Assembly: GCA_038207265.1 (NCBI GenBank) | Contig: JBBQZZ010000003.1 | Coordinates: 124,001-188,000, forward strand | Length of the DNA: 64,000 nt | Direction of reading: 5' to 3' | From: JACMLD01 sp038207265 | Lineage (GTDB): Bacteria > Bacteroidota > Bacteroidia > Chitinophagales > Chitinophagaceae | Shown here: one piece after another, positions 16,754-26,038 of the stretch | How the letters are laid out: every line of letters begins with the position of its first letter | Numbering within the stretch: position 1 is the first letter of the stretch | Made by a program: the position numbers and the translations under genes | Notes under the pieces: model-generated | Database searches by the model: none | Seen by the model: the letters and a program-made list of their open reading frames with translations, nothing else | Told to the model about the DNA's origin: nothing

Positions 16754-18085
16754 TTAAACTTTCGGTAGTTGATACCCGTTATGATATTCTTTCAGTAAAT
16801 ATTTGTTATTTATTTCTTCATCTGTGAAGCGTTCTTTTGCTGCATCCCATTCTAATTTTTTTCCGCTTTTATAAGCTATATTTCCCATTTGTGCAACAGT
16901 TGCAACATGGGCACCTGCTTGTATAGGACAATTTAAATCTTCCATTTTGCGGGACTTAATTACACTTACAAAATTTTCCATGTGCTTATCAAGTCCATTG
17001 TCTGAAGGTTTTTCTAATGGCTTGCTTACTTTATTCTTGCTCTGCCTTTCTTCAATTACTTCCCAACCACCGCGGTTCACAATTAATGTTCCATTATTGC
17101 CTATGTATGCTATTCCGTGATCCCGGTCATATGATCCATTGTCGATTCCCATGGCAGAATCCCAAACCATATTAAATCCATCAAACTCATACAATGTTGT
17201 CAATGTATCTGGTGTTTCTTCATATAAATCAGGATAGGCAAAACGGCCTCCTAAAGCCGAGACTGATTTGGGAACCGGTGATTTCATACCCAGTAAACCA
17301 TAATCCAGTAAATGCACACCCCAATCTGTCATCAGACCACCGGCATAATCCCAGAACCAACGAAAATTGAAATGAAAGCGGCTGGAGTTAAAAGGTCTTA
17401 TAGTTGCCGGACCCAGCCATTGTTTATAATCTACTCCGGCAGGTGGTGCAGAATCCGGAACCACTGGTCCTGGTTTCATCCAACCCTGGTAACACCATAC
17501 TTTAACGGTGCGGATATTTCCCAGTTGACCAGTCTGAACAAAATCTACCGCGTCTTTGAAATGCTTCTGACTGCGTTGCCACTGACCGGCCTGTACTACT
17601 TTCTTATATCGCTGTTGTGCCGCCACCATGGTCCTGCATTCAATTATAGAATTACCTACTGGTTTTTCTACATACACATCTTTACCTGCTTCGCATGCAT
17701 GAATCATTATCAGTGCATGCCAGTGATCTGGTGTTCCGATGATAACAACATCTATATCTTTTTGCTCCAATAACTTCCGATAATCATCATACACTTTTAT
17801 TTTTGATGTGTCTACATTTTTTTTCGACAACTCACCCAATCTTTTCTCAATAACATTTTTGTCTATATCACAAACAGCTACAAGATTCACACCCGGCACT
17901 TTCAATGCAGACATTGTATCTGACCAACCCATTCCATTGATACCAATAGAACCGATGTTCAACTGGTCGCTCGGTGCTACCCTGTTTTTGAAATACGCGA
18001 ACGCTTTGTTATCAAAAGCTGTTGCCAGCGCACCTGCACCCAATATCAGCGAAGATTGTTGCAAAAATTTTTTTCTTGATGTCAT
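16754..18085 (-). CDS. Exported Gfo/Idh/MocA-family oxidoreductase
   Basis: This 443-residue protein starts with a Tat-like leader 'SRKKFLQQSSLILGAGALA', so it probably functions in the periplasm with pre-bound nucleotide, as in other exported members of this family. The nucleotide site is 'GSIGINGMGWSD' (residues 45-56), EKP lies at 140-142, and the D-x3-H motif is in 'LMTDWGVHLLDYG'. It has the long C-terminal half typical of Bacteroidota secreted Gfo/Idh proteins ('KYLLKEYHNGYQLPKV'). It lies 15 bp after the TIM-barrel gene. It may oxidise or reduce C3 of glycosides; the direction is not determinable. Confidence 0.9.
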   Translation of the reverse strand: MTSRKKFLQQSSLILGAGALATAFDNKAFAYFKNRVAPSDQLNIGSIGINGMGWSDTMSALKVPGVNLVAVCDIDKNVIEKRLGELSKKNVDTSKIKVYDDYRKLLEQKDIDVVIIGTPDHWHALIMIHACEAGKDVYVEKPVGNSIIECRTMVAAQQRYKKVVQAGQWQRSQKHFKDAVDFVQTGQLGNIRTVKVWCYQGWMKPGPVVPDSAPPAGVDYKQWLGPATIRPFNSSRFHFNFRWFWDYAGGLMTDWGVHLLDYGLLGMKSPVPKSVSALGGRFAYPDLYEETPDTLTTLYEFDGFNMVWDSAMGIDNGSYDRDHGIAYIGNNGTLIVNRGGWEVIEERQSKNKVSKPLEKPSDNGLDKHMENFVSVIKSRKMEDLNCPIQAGAHVATVAQMGNIAYKSGKKLEWDAAKERFTDEEINNKYLLKEYHNGYQLPKV

Positions 18086-18100
18086 ATGGCTTTGTTTAAA

Positions 18101-18997
18101 TTATTTTAAAAGATTTTTTTTCATGTAATCCGCACTTATTTTAATGCAGTCAAACACCGGCCTGGTGTATTGTTCCTGCTCTACGAAAGCATAATCCAAC
18201 CCGGCTGTTTTCTGATCTGCAAATATTTCTTTCCAGTTGATAATTCCATTACCTGCTTCACAGGTTTGGCCCTTTGGTTTACCTTCTGTTTTTGCTTCCA
18301 TATCTTTTATGTGCCAGAGTGGAAATCTTCCGGGATATTTTTTAAACCAATCCATTGGGTTTTGTTCCGCATATTTTACCCAATACAAATCCATTTCAAA
18401 TTTTACCAAAGACGGATCAGTATTCTTTAAAAGATATTCGTAGTGTGTGGTTCCATCATTCATTTCAAATTCAAAGTTGTGGTTATGATAGCCGGTAATC
18501 AATCCTGCTGCCTTACTCAATTCACCACCCTTATTTAATCTTTCTGCTACCCGTTTAAAATCATCCGCTGTTCTGTGCTTGTCGTCCAGGTAAGGAATGA
18601 CAACATACTTATGTCCCAGGATCTTCGCATCCTCCAGTAAGTTCTTCCAGCTATCCCAGTTATATTCTTTTGCAAAAAGCATATCATTCAATCCGTAATG
18701 GCCGCTGGGTGTTTTCAAATGATTTTTCTTGAGCAGGTCCGACATTTCTTTTATAGAATGACCAAAATATTTCCGGTTGAAATATCCGTATAATTCAATC
18801 TGGGTATAACCCGCTGCAGAAACTTTTGCCAGTATTGCATCCAGATCTGCCAGGCTTTTTGCTTTACCGATCTCATCTCTCACTGTATACAATTGCAAAC
18901 CCAGATCTTTATGCATCTTTAGCAGATCAGATTTGCTGGTCATTAATATAGCGGAAAGGATGGCGCTTTGTTGAATGAATTTTTTGCGTGTTAACAT
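18101..18997 (-). CDS. Exported sugar phosphate isomerase/epimerase-like TIM barrel
   Basis: This 298-residue xylose-isomerase-like TIM barrel has a Tat-type leader ('TRKKFIQQSAILSAILM', KK rather than RR). Barrel motifs are 'DLGLQLYTVRDEIGKA', 'YTQIELYGYFNRKYFG', 'ITGYHNHNFEFE', 'VKFEMDLYWVKYAEQNPMDWF', 'PLWHIKDMEAKTEG', 'AGNGIINWKEIFADQKTAGLDYAFVEQEQY', carrying the Glu/Asp/His metal ligands. It starts the operon with Gfo/Idh/MocA and DUF1080, the gene set known in Bacteroides 3-keto-glycoside loci. Likely a ketosugar isomerase or epimerase; unproven. Confidence 0.9.
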   Translation of the reverse strand: MLTRKKFIQQSAILSAILMTSKSDLLKMHKDLGLQLYTVRDEIGKAKSLADLDAILAKVSAAGYTQIELYGYFNRKYFGHSIKEMSDLLKKNHLKTPSGHYGLNDMLFAKEYNWDSWKNLLEDAKILGHKYVVIPYLDDKHRTADDFKRVAERLNKGGELSKAAGLITGYHNHNFEFEMNDGTTHYEYLLKNTDPSLVKFEMDLYWVKYAEQNPMDWFKKYPGRFPLWHIKDMEAKTEGKPKGQTCEAGNGIINWKEIFADQKTAGLDYAFVEQEQYTRPVFDCIKISADYMKKNLLK

Positions 18998-19127
18998 GAC
19001 AAGCTTAATTTTATTTTGAGGAATGGCAACGAAAATTACGAAAATTTAAAATGCTATTAATATAATTAAAGGTTATTAATGTGGATTCAATGAATTGCCG
19101 TCTCCTGAATAAAAATCTATACTATTT

Positions 19128-19481
19128 ATGAAAAAAATCTATACTCTTTCTAGCTGTAGCACCTGCCAGGCAATTATAAAAGAAAATAAAATTGACAAAA
19201 AGGGCTTTGAAAAGCAGGATATTAAAACAGAAAAGTTAACGCCGGTTCAATTAGATGAGATGAGAAAAATGGCGGGTAGCTATGAAGCATTGTTCAGTAA
19301 ACGGGCACTTAAATACAAAGAAATGGGACTGAAAAATAAAATGCTGACCGAAAGTGATTATCGCAAACTTATACTGGATGAATATACTTTTCTTAAAAGA
19401 CCTGTTACCATAATAAATAGCAGGATTTTCGTGGGTAGTGAAAAGAAAACGCTTGCAGCGCTGAAACTCGCTCTTCAATAG
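19128..19481 (+). CDS. ArsC/Spx/MgsR-family thioredoxin-fold protein
   Basis: This 117-residue protein has an N-terminal CxxC (Cys10 and Cys13, 'SSCSTCQA'), the ArsC-family region 'KRALKYKEMGLKNKMLTESDYRKLILDEYTFLKRPV', and a closing 'IFVGSEKKTLAALK'. The family includes arsenate reductases and the Spx and MgsR regulators. No arsenic genes are nearby, so arsenate reductase should not be assumed. It converges on the DUF2891 gene with only 2 bp between stops. Confidence 0.85.
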   Translation: MKKIYTLSSCSTCQAIIKENKIDKKGFEKQDIKTEKLTPVQLDEMRKMAGSYEALFSKRALKYKEMGLKNKMLTESDYRKLILDEYTFLKRPVTIINSRIFVGSEKKTLAALKLALQ

Positions 19482-19483
19482 TT

Positions 19484-20584
19484 TTATTGTGATAAAGCGT
19501 TCACTGCAAAACTTGCCAGCCAGTGCTCTCCTCCATAATTACCACTCACTACATTGGGTAATGCTGAAGCCAGGTGCTGAAAGGCTGATCTTATCATTAT
19601 TCTTTTTCGCGGATCTGATGCAGGCAATGCAACAGCCAACTCGCGCATGCACCAGCTACGGCTAAAACTCAGACCATCCAGGTGCACAATTTGCAAGTCT
19701 GTTCTGTCTGAAACAACTGGTAGACTGGTTAAATGCCGGAGACTTTTGTTTGAAATAAAGTGATTGAACCATGGGATAAACTTATTTAATGGCAACACTC
19801 TTTTCATAAGATCGGCTTCTTCGAGGCTCGGTGAAAGAAAATCACTCCCATCTGGTTCCCATGCTGATGGGGCATTTTGATCTTTCCCGTAAATACGCAT
19901 TGCAGCATTAATAATAGCATTTTCAAACCTTGTATTGTTCATCGCTCTTGCGTAGTCAAGCGCAAAAACCAACCCGAACGCAGTATTAGGATGAACACCC
20001 GTGCGGTTCGGATAAGTTTGTTTGGGTAGAAATTCGGACCATAGTGCAATGATTTTTTGAGTAAGGGGCAGTAATGTAAGATGCCATCTTTTAGCATCCG
20101 CATCGTTCCATGAGCTGAGTTCTTCATCCAGTTTTAACAGCCATGCCCAACCGTAAGTACGTTCCCAGCTCTTTGCAGTGGCCACATCAAAATAATCAGT
20201 CTCTGTTTTAATATTCGCTATGGTTATTGTTGAATTGATAACGGCACGTATCTGTGTTGCTTCTGGAAGTTTTGGAAACAGCTTCAATAATTTTACCAGC
20301 ATCCAATGACCATGAACACTGGAATGCCAATCGAAACATCCATAAAAAGCCGGGTGTAACTGGCTGGGTTTGAGTAACTGGTCACTGTCACCTGCGGCGG
20401 TATGATTGGTTTTATTCGGGTATTGCTGAACAATACATTTTAAAGGTAAAGATGCTAGAATTGAAGCGCCTTTTTCTGTCAGTTCAAAACCAGAACTATC
20501 TTTTTTAATGTGGTATAGTTCATCTTTTTGGGCGGTGACCCCGTTTACAATAAATAGCGTAAAAATAAACAGCGTAATTTTCAT
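19484..20584 (-). CDS. Secreted DUF2891 family protein
   Basis: This 366-residue protein has a signal peptide (residues 1-18, 'IVNGVTAQ'). It matches DUF2891 through 'HPAFYGCFDWHSSVHGHWMLVKLLKLFP', 'FDVATAKSWERTYGWAWLLKLDEEL', 'TGVHPNTAFGLVFALDYARA', 'WEPDGSDFLSPSLEEADLM' and 'GGEHWLASFAVNAL'. The aromatic-rich, helical-repeat pattern is like that of alpha/alpha-toroid carbohydrate-active proteins, but no enzymatic activity is established for the family as far as I know. It is probably a single-gene unit. Confidence 0.85.
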   Translation of the reverse strand: MKITLFIFTLFIVNGVTAQKDELYHIKKDSSGFELTEKGASILASLPLKCIVQQYPNKTNHTAAGDSDQLLKPSQLHPAFYGCFDWHSSVHGHWMLVKLLKLFPKLPEATQIRAVINSTITIANIKTETDYFDVATAKSWERTYGWAWLLKLDEELSSWNDADAKRWHLTLLPLTQKIIALWSEFLPKQTYPNRTGVHPNTAFGLVFALDYARAMNNTRFENAIINAAMRIYGKDQNAPSAWEPDGSDFLSPSLEEADLMKRVLPLNKFIPWFNHFISNKSLRHLTSLPVVSDRTDLQIVHLDGLSFSRSWCMRELAVALPASDPRKRIMIRSAFQHLASALPNVVSGNYGGEHWLASFAVNALSQ

Positions 20585-20841
20585 TGATTAAATTTACTCC
20601 CAGGTTTTGTTAATAAAAAACATTTGTAAAAACCGTGTCTAACGTTTCATTCAGAATAATAAACTGTATTCAAACCTTGCGGATTCAGCAATTCAAGGGG
20701 TAATCAATAACCAGTCTTTGTCTCTGCGCATTTTTTTTTGCGAAATTTAAGTATTACCTTTTTACTTTTATTTTTCCATCCTCTCCCGTGAAATAGCTGC
20801 TGGCAAATAAATCCAGCTTTAATTTAACCTCTCGAAGCATC

Positions 20842-21639
20842 ATGAAAAAAATATTGTTGCCACTTTTATTAGTAGCTAATGCAGCCAGCGCGCAGTTCTG
20901 GCAGGCAGAGATTCAGGCGGGTTTATCCGGGTATAGCGGAGATTTAAATATTAAAGCTGTCAGTCCGCATAATATTGGACCGGGCGTTGCTGTAAATGCA
21001 GCCTATTTTTTCAATTCCATGGTTGGATTGAGGGCTGGTTTAAGTTGGGGGCATTTTGGTGGCGATGATAAATACAATGAAAAATCACCAATGTTATTTG
21101 CCCGCAACCTTAATTTCAAAACCAATGTACTGGAGTTTAGTGTTTGCGGAGAATTGAATGTACTGGAGCCCGAAATTTATTATACTTACCCTTATCTTTT
21201 TGCTGGCGTAGGTATTTTTCATTTCAACCCATATACTACTGATAAAAATGGCGAAAAAGTTTATTTGCGGCCATTGGGTACCGAGGGCCAGGGTATACCG
21301 GAGTTGGGTAATAAGAAAATGTATTCGCTCTTTCAAATTTGCATTCCTTTTGGTGCAGGAGCTAAAATGAAAATCAATGAACAATGGGAAGCCGGATTTG
21401 AGTTAGGCTTCCGCAAAACATTTACTGATTATATCGACGATGTAAGCACAAGGTATGCCAACGCCGAAATTTTGCTTGCCACAAGAGGAGCCCAGGCTTT
21501 TGAACTCGCATACCGCGGCCCTGCTGCCAACCTTCCAAAGCCCGGTGAAGTAAGAGGCAATCCCAAAAAAAAGGATTTGTATTATTTTGCCGGATTAAAA
21601 CTTATCTGGAAATTCAACACCGGAGATATGGGATATTAG
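20842..21639 (+). CDS. Outer-membrane beta-barrel protein (DUF6089-like)
   Basis: This 265-residue protein has a Sec signal ending 'NAASAQ' (residue 18) and alternating amphipathic strands: 'WQAEIQAGLSGYSGDLNI', 'GPGVAVNAAYFFNSMVGLRAGLSWGHFGG', 'YPYLFAGVGIFHFNPYT', 'GAGAKMKINEQWEAGFELGFRKTFTDYIDDVSTRYA', ending 'YYFAGLKLIWKFNTGDMGY'. This is the pattern of eight-stranded barrels of the DUF6089 type common in this phylum. The function is unknown. It converges on the helicase gene, with 41 bp between stops and no obvious terminator. Confidence 0.8.
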   Translation: MKKILLPLLLVANAASAQFWQAEIQAGLSGYSGDLNIKAVSPHNIGPGVAVNAAYFFNSMVGLRAGLSWGHFGGDDKYNEKSPMLFARNLNFKTNVLEFSVCGELNVLEPEIYYTYPYLFAGVGIFHFNPYTTDKNGEKVYLRPLGTEGQGIPELGNKKMYSLFQICIPFGAGAKMKINEQWEAGFELGFRKTFTDYIDDVSTRYANAEILLATRGAQAFELAYRGPAANLPKPGEVRGNPKKKDLYYFAGLKLIWKFNTGDMGY

Positions 21640-21680
21640 TCTTATAGTAATTAATCTATTGTTAGTATTCCATATAAATG

Positions 21681-24038
21681 CTATTCAACAATTCTTAACT
21701 TGGCATAATTCAGCATAATCTTTTTCTCACCATTCAAGTCAAATTTTACAGTTGCGATAGGGTTATGAGAAGAGCCCTCCATTTTAATTACTTCCCCAAA
21801 TCCAAATTTCTGATGTTCTACTTTTTGTCCCTCTTTCAATGCTGAAGTATCGCTGGCGATAAAATCAGCAGATGGTTTATGTTCAACAGTTTTATTGGTT
21901 GGTCTTGGTGCTATATAAGATGGTGCATTGTCTTTCTTCTTTGCAGGAGGTGGTCCATATCTTTTTTCTGCTTCAAATGCAGAACCGGTTCCAAATCCAT
22001 TACCAGACATGCGTTCAAAAGCAGAAGAATTTCCCCCGAAACCAAAGGGTGACTGGTTTTTAGCACCGCCACCGGAAAAACTTCTGTCCAGGTATTGATC
22101 TGGAATTTCGTTTATAAAACGGCTGGGGTCATTTTGCACCAGGTTACCAAATCTATAACGGGTATTGGCATATGTAATCCAGAGTTTCTTTTTCGCTCTT
22201 GTAATGACCACATAAAAAAGTCTTCTTTCTTCTTCCAGTTCTTCTCTTGTATTAATACTCATGGCGTTGGGGAAAAGCATTTCTTCCAGGCCTGCGGCAA
22301 ATACACAACCAAATTCTAATCCTTTGGCAGCGTGAATGGTCATCAGTTTCACAGTATCAGCATTGGCGTCTTTTTCATCTGCATCTGTCACCAATGTAAT
22401 TTGCTGAAGGTAACTTCCAAGGCTTTTATCAACCAATTCTCCCTCTTCTGTATCCGGGCTTTCCGTCCACTGCTTTATCGAATTCAGTAATTCCTGGGTG
22501 TTTTCATAACGTTGAAGCCCCTCCGTACTTTTATCGTTGAACAGTTCTTTTACAATTGCTGTTTGTTTACCAACATGCACGGCCACTTCATATGCATTCT
22601 TTGTTTGCAGCATGCTGCTAAAACTTTTAATCATGAGCACAAAATTCTCAATGGCTTCCAGCGTACCGCCTTTATAGCCAAATTCTTTTGCTCTTTCCAA
22701 CACTTCCCAGAAAGAGATATTGTTTTCATTGGCTGCCAGTATTGCTCTGTCCACTGATGTTTTACCAATGCCGCGAGCAGGAAAATTTATGATCCGCTTC
22801 AATGCTTCTTCGTCTCTTGTGTTTACCAACATGCGTAAATAAGCAACATAATCTTTTACTTCTTTTCGCTGGTAAAAACTGATGCCGCCATACATGGTAT
22901 ATGCAATACCCATGCGGCGCAAGCTTTCCTCAAATGCACGGCTTTGTGCATTGGTACGGTAAAGAATGGCAAAATCTCTATTGTTAAAGTGATTGCGTAA
23001 TTTTTGTTCCTGGATGGTATCGGCAACAAACTTTCCCTCTTCATTGTCAGTCATCGTACGCACCAGTTTTATTTTTTCGCCTTCCGCATTTTCGGTGAAC
23101 AGGCTTTTTTCAATCTGACCTTTATTATTGCTGATTACTTCATTGGCAACATGCAGAATATTTTGTGTGCTGCGATAGTTTTGTTCCAGCTTCACCAGTT
23201 TTACATCGTCATAATCTTTTTGAAACTGTAAAATGTTTTGAATGGTTGCCCCGCGAAAACTATAAATGCTTTGCGCATCATCACCCACCACACAAACATT
23301 TTCATGCATGGCACCCAGCAGTTTAATGATTTCATATTGAGCCGGGTTGGTATCCTGGTACTCATCAATTAGTATATATTTAAACTTATGCTGGTATTTG
23401 CTTAATGCTTCCGGGAAATTTTTAAGTAATTCAAACATTTTTATGAGCAAATCATCAAAATCCATTGCGCCATTCTTAAAACAACGTTTTGCATAGGCAT
23501 CAAATATCTGTGCAATTGCGGGACGGTTGCTGCGCATGTCTTCCTGCTGAATATAATAATCATTGGCGTATTCAGCAGGACCTACCAATGCATTTTTTGC
23601 AGATGAAATCCTGTTGTATAACGTGGCGGGTTTATAATGCTTATCATCAAGGTTAAGTTCGTTGATAACTGTTTTAACAACGCTTTTTGCGTCATCTGTA
23701 TCATAAATAGTAAAACTGTTTGGATAACCGAGCCGATGTGCTTCTGATCTGAGTACACGTGCAAAAACACTGTGAAAAGTTCCTATATAAAGATTTCGTG
23801 CATCTGAATTGCCAAGTGTTTTTTCCACTCTTTCTTTCATTTCCTTTGCAGCCTTATTGGTAAAAGTAAGTGCAAGAATATTGAACGAGTCAACCCCATT
23901 TGCCATCAGGTTGGCGATACGGGTTGTTAAAACTTTGGTCTTACCACTGCCTGCACCAGCAATGATCATGATAGGACCGTTGATATGCAGTACCGCTTCT
24001 TTCTGGGGTTCATTTAATTCTGCTAAATAATCAATCAT
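21681..24038 (-). CDS. pcrA: PcrA/UvrD-type superfamily 1 DNA helicase
   Basis: This 785-residue 3'-5' helicase has Walker A 'IAGAGSGKT' (residues about 27-35), 'LALTFTNKAAKEMKERV' (motif Ia), 'ILIDEYQDTNPAQYEI' (motif II), 'VCVVGDDAQSIYSFRGA' (motif III), 'KLEQNYRST' (IV), 'VKLMTIHAAKGLEF' (V) and 'RRLFYVVITRAKKKL' (VI). The C-terminal 'EGQKVEHQKFGFGEVIKMEG' region is the tudor-like domain of PcrA/UvrD that contacts RNA polymerase, preceded by a Gly/Ser-rich linker. It acts in excision repair, replication restart and transcription-coupled repair. Length is within the usual PcrA range. Confidence 0.93.
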   Translation of the reverse strand: MIDYLAELNEPQKEAVLHINGPIMIIAGAGSGKTKVLTTRIANLMANGVDSFNILALTFTNKAAKEMKERVEKTLGNSDARNLYIGTFHSVFARVLRSEAHRLGYPNSFTIYDTDDAKSVVKTVINELNLDDKHYKPATLYNRISSAKNALVGPAEYANDYYIQQEDMRSNRPAIAQIFDAYAKRCFKNGAMDFDDLLIKMFELLKNFPEALSKYQHKFKYILIDEYQDTNPAQYEIIKLLGAMHENVCVVGDDAQSIYSFRGATIQNILQFQKDYDDVKLVKLEQNYRSTQNILHVANEVISNNKGQIEKSLFTENAEGEKIKLVRTMTDNEEGKFVADTIQEQKLRNHFNNRDFAILYRTNAQSRAFEESLRRMGIAYTMYGGISFYQRKEVKDYVAYLRMLVNTRDEEALKRIINFPARGIGKTSVDRAILAANENNISFWEVLERAKEFGYKGGTLEAIENFVLMIKSFSSMLQTKNAYEVAVHVGKQTAIVKELFNDKSTEGLQRYENTQELLNSIKQWTESPDTEEGELVDKSLGSYLQQITLVTDADEKDANADTVKLMTIHAAKGLEFGCVFAAGLEEMLFPNAMSINTREELEEERRLFYVVITRAKKKLWITYANTRYRFGNLVQNDPSRFINEIPDQYLDRSFSGGGAKNQSPFGFGGNSSAFERMSGNGFGTGSAFEAEKRYGPPPAKKKDNAPSYIAPRPTNKTVEHKPSADFIASDTSALKEGQKVEHQKFGFGEVIKMEGSSHNPIATVKFDLNGEKKIMLNYAKLRIVE

Positions 24039-24123
24039 CCTGCAATTTACAATAAGGGTTTGGGAGGAGGCTGACTGTTGGGAAATATTTGTTTGTTATA
24101 CACCGGAGATGCGGTACAAAATA

Positions 24124-24149
24124 AACCCTCCGGAATTTACCAGAGGGTT
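24124..24149 (-). terminator. Terminator-like hairpin after the 52-residue gene
   Basis: AACCCTC (24124-24130) pairs with GAGGGTT (24143-24149) across a 12-nt loop; on the minus strand it is followed by a mixed A/T tail. It lies 33 bp after the stop of the small basic protein gene, supporting that gene as a transcription unit. Confidence 0.55.
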
Positions 24150-24181
24150 ATCAATGAAATTTAAAATTATCAGGATAAAAA

Positions 24182-24340
24182 TTATGATCCCCGTTGAGAG
24201 CCACCGGTTAACTTGGTGTTTCTTGTGGCTGCTTTGGTATTCGCTTTCCCTTTACTGTTTTGCGCACCGGGCTTTGCAGTTTGATGGCCGCCGCCCGGTC
24301 TGTTGTCTTTCTTATTTTTTTTATTAGGTATCAGTGACAT
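24182..24340 (-). CDS. Small basic Gly/Asn/Lys-rich protein, 52 residues
   Basis: I found this frame by translating the minus strand from the ATG at 24340 to a TAA at 24182. The product begins 'MSLIPNKKNKKDNRPGGGHQ' and ends 'NTKLTGGSQRGS'. It is very basic, has no hydrophobic core and is probably disordered, which would suit nucleic-acid or ribosome binding. It stands alone between the pcrA-like gene and the cupredoxin gene and is followed by a terminator-like hairpin. I recall similar small 'IPNKKN' proteins in related genomes but cannot verify that here. Confidence 0.6.
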   Translation of the reverse strand: MSLIPNKKNKKDNRPGGGHQTAKPGAQNSKGKANTKAATRNTKLTGGSQRGS

Positions 24341-24502
24341 ATCAAGTAAATTTTTTTAATGAATGTTTTAGGCAGGCAGTAAAGTTAATAAAGCAAATTG
24401 ATTTTTTAAAAATGGGTTTATCCTGTAGTTTATTTAACATATTAAAACATCTGTAAGGCAACCGGCATTTGCTGCGATCCGTACACGTACAAAATAAGCA
24501 TT

Positions 24503-24883
24503 ATGAAAAGTATATTATTTTTAGGCTTCAGCCTGTTTGTGGCAACATCTGTTATGTTTGTGGAATCGTGCAGTAAGAGCAATGGATACAATAATAATTC
24601 CAGTCCAAATAATTCCAACCCGCCGCCTGCCACATCTAATACCATTAAATTGAACGGGATGGCCTTTTCTCCTGCATCACTCACCATCAAACCCGGAACC
24701 ACGGTTACCTGGAATAACAATGATAATACCGCGCATACCGTGACTGCAGATGATGCTAGTTTTGATAGTGGTAATCTTGCGGTTGGCAAAACATATACGA
24801 GGATCTTTACTATTTCGGGTAGTTATCCATACCATTGCAATTTTCACTCAGGCATGACCGGTACAATAATAGTACAACCATAG
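24503..24883 (+). CDS. Cupredoxin (plastocyanin-like) lipoprotein
   Basis: This 126-residue protein has a lipoprotein signal (Cys23 in 'FVESC') and an Asn/Ser/Pro-rich linker (residues about 25-46). The type I blue-copper domain has ligands His in 'DNTAHTVTADD', Cys and His in 'YPYHCNFHSGMTG' and the Met four residues after the last His. This is a complete copper site. It is probably an electron carrier anchored at the cell surface or periplasmic membrane. It has no obvious redox partner next to it; the YqjM-like enzyme downstream is cytoplasmic and not a likely partner. Confidence 0.92.
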   Translation: MKSILFLGFSLFVATSVMFVESCSKSNGYNNNSSPNNSNPPPATSNTIKLNGMAFSPASLTIKPGTTVTWNNNDNTAHTVTADDASFDSGNLAVGKTYTRIFTISGSYPYHCNFHSGMTGTIIVQP

Positions 24884-24953
24884 TTGGCGTTAAATAAGAA
24901 TACCATTCAAAAATGGAATCGGGCAGTTACCGAAACAAGCTTTGTATTAAGTT

Positions 24954-25982
24954 TCAATGAATATTAACGGCTATATTGTTATTCTTGTTTTTTCTGATTT
25001 TTAATTTGTAGCGAAGGATGGAGTCTTTATTGTATTGCAATTGCAGCCAATCGGTATTTTCATTGTCGACTATATAGGTATAATGCAGTGTTCTGTTGTT
25101 GTGATCGTCTGCCTGCAAAAATCCGATGGTTGAATAAATTGCCTGCAAAGTTTCATCCATGATGGCCACAGTATCTGATGCCATTTTAAAATCAGTTTGT
25201 AGATCGTTGGTTTGCACTTCAATTCTTACAGTATCTCCAACTGATGCTTCGATGATTCCGGTTGAGGGCATAAAGGATGTAATCCGGTACTTTCCAAAAG
25301 CTTTGTTTTTATAGGGGCCATTGAAAAACTCGCGGATAACGGGCGGCCGCTCCAATAGGGTCCATCTCATATCATCCGGGTAATGATCTTTGAAAAATTC
25401 TTCAGGAGAGGTAAGAAAATAATAATCATTATAATATTTGATAAATTCATCACCGCGATAGCTGGTATAACCACTTGCCCAGGTTACATCCAGCAAACGC
25501 CAGCTGCTATCAAGGTAAACTGCATTCCAGGTGTGATTGCAATTAAATTTCACTTTGCCATAGTCGGTTCTTGCATAACCGGTAATGATGGCACTGCGTA
25601 GACCCGCATAATCGCAAAGTGTCTTGAATAGCCGCGCATAACCATCGCAGTAAGCTGTCTGATTGAGAATAACGGTCTCCGCAATAATATCATTGGCGGT
25701 TTTCCATTTGCTGGTATCATCTGCAATGGTTACAGTTTTAAAAGCATTTCCGCGGTAAGATTTTTTAACCCGGTAAGCAATATGTTCTGTTATCCAGCTA
25801 AAGATGGATCTGAGTTTTTCTTTATCTGTCTGGTACCCTTCTGTTAATTTTTGTGCAAGTATGACCGGTGGGGCAGGTTCAATAGACCTTACACGATAAT
25901 CAATTTCACTAAATTCAACAGTCTGTTGCTGTGCTGAAATTGTTTTGATGGCTAACAGCAATATTACTGTGAATATTTTCAT
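24954..25982 (-). CDS. Secreted transglutaminase-like (papain-fold) domain protein
   Basis: This 342-residue protein has a signal peptide (residues 1-17, 'IKTISAQ'). The transglutaminase-like core contains the Cys in 'NQTAYCDGYARLFKTLCDYAG', the His in 'CNHTWNAVYLDSSW' and the Asp in 'RLLDVTWASG', a complete Cys/His/Asp triad. The C-terminal half is beta-rich without a recognised domain. Proteins of this type are proteases or peptide crosslinkers, or act on cell-wall peptides; the specific role is unknown. It appears to be a single gene. Confidence 0.88.
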   Translation of the reverse strand: MKIFTVILLLAIKTISAQQQTVEFSEIDYRVRSIEPAPPVILAQKLTEGYQTDKEKLRSIFSWITEHIAYRVKKSYRGNAFKTVTIADDTSKWKTANDIIAETVILNQTAYCDGYARLFKTLCDYAGLRSAIITGYARTDYGKVKFNCNHTWNAVYLDSSWRLLDVTWASGYTSYRGDEFIKYYNDYYFLTSPEEFFKDHYPDDMRWTLLERPPVIREFFNGPYKNKAFGKYRITSFMPSTGIIEASVGDTVRIEVQTNDLQTDFKMASDTVAIMDETLQAIYSTIGFLQADDHNNRTLHYTYIVDNENTDWLQLQYNKDSILRYKLKIRKNKNNNIAVNIH

Positions 25983-26038
25983 AGCATCTGCTACGATTAA
26001 TTGGTTCTATGCAATTTACTATTTAAATAAAATTTTTC

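Noticed and set aside
17312..17773. 153-codon plus-strand frame within the exported Gfo/Idh/MocA gene
   Set aside because: Fully inside a conserved gene on the other strand, with irregular Cys/His-rich composition and no start signals.
19128..19481. Arsenate reductase assignment for the ArsC-family gene
   Set aside because: The family also contains regulators, there are no arsenic genes nearby, so only the family name is given.
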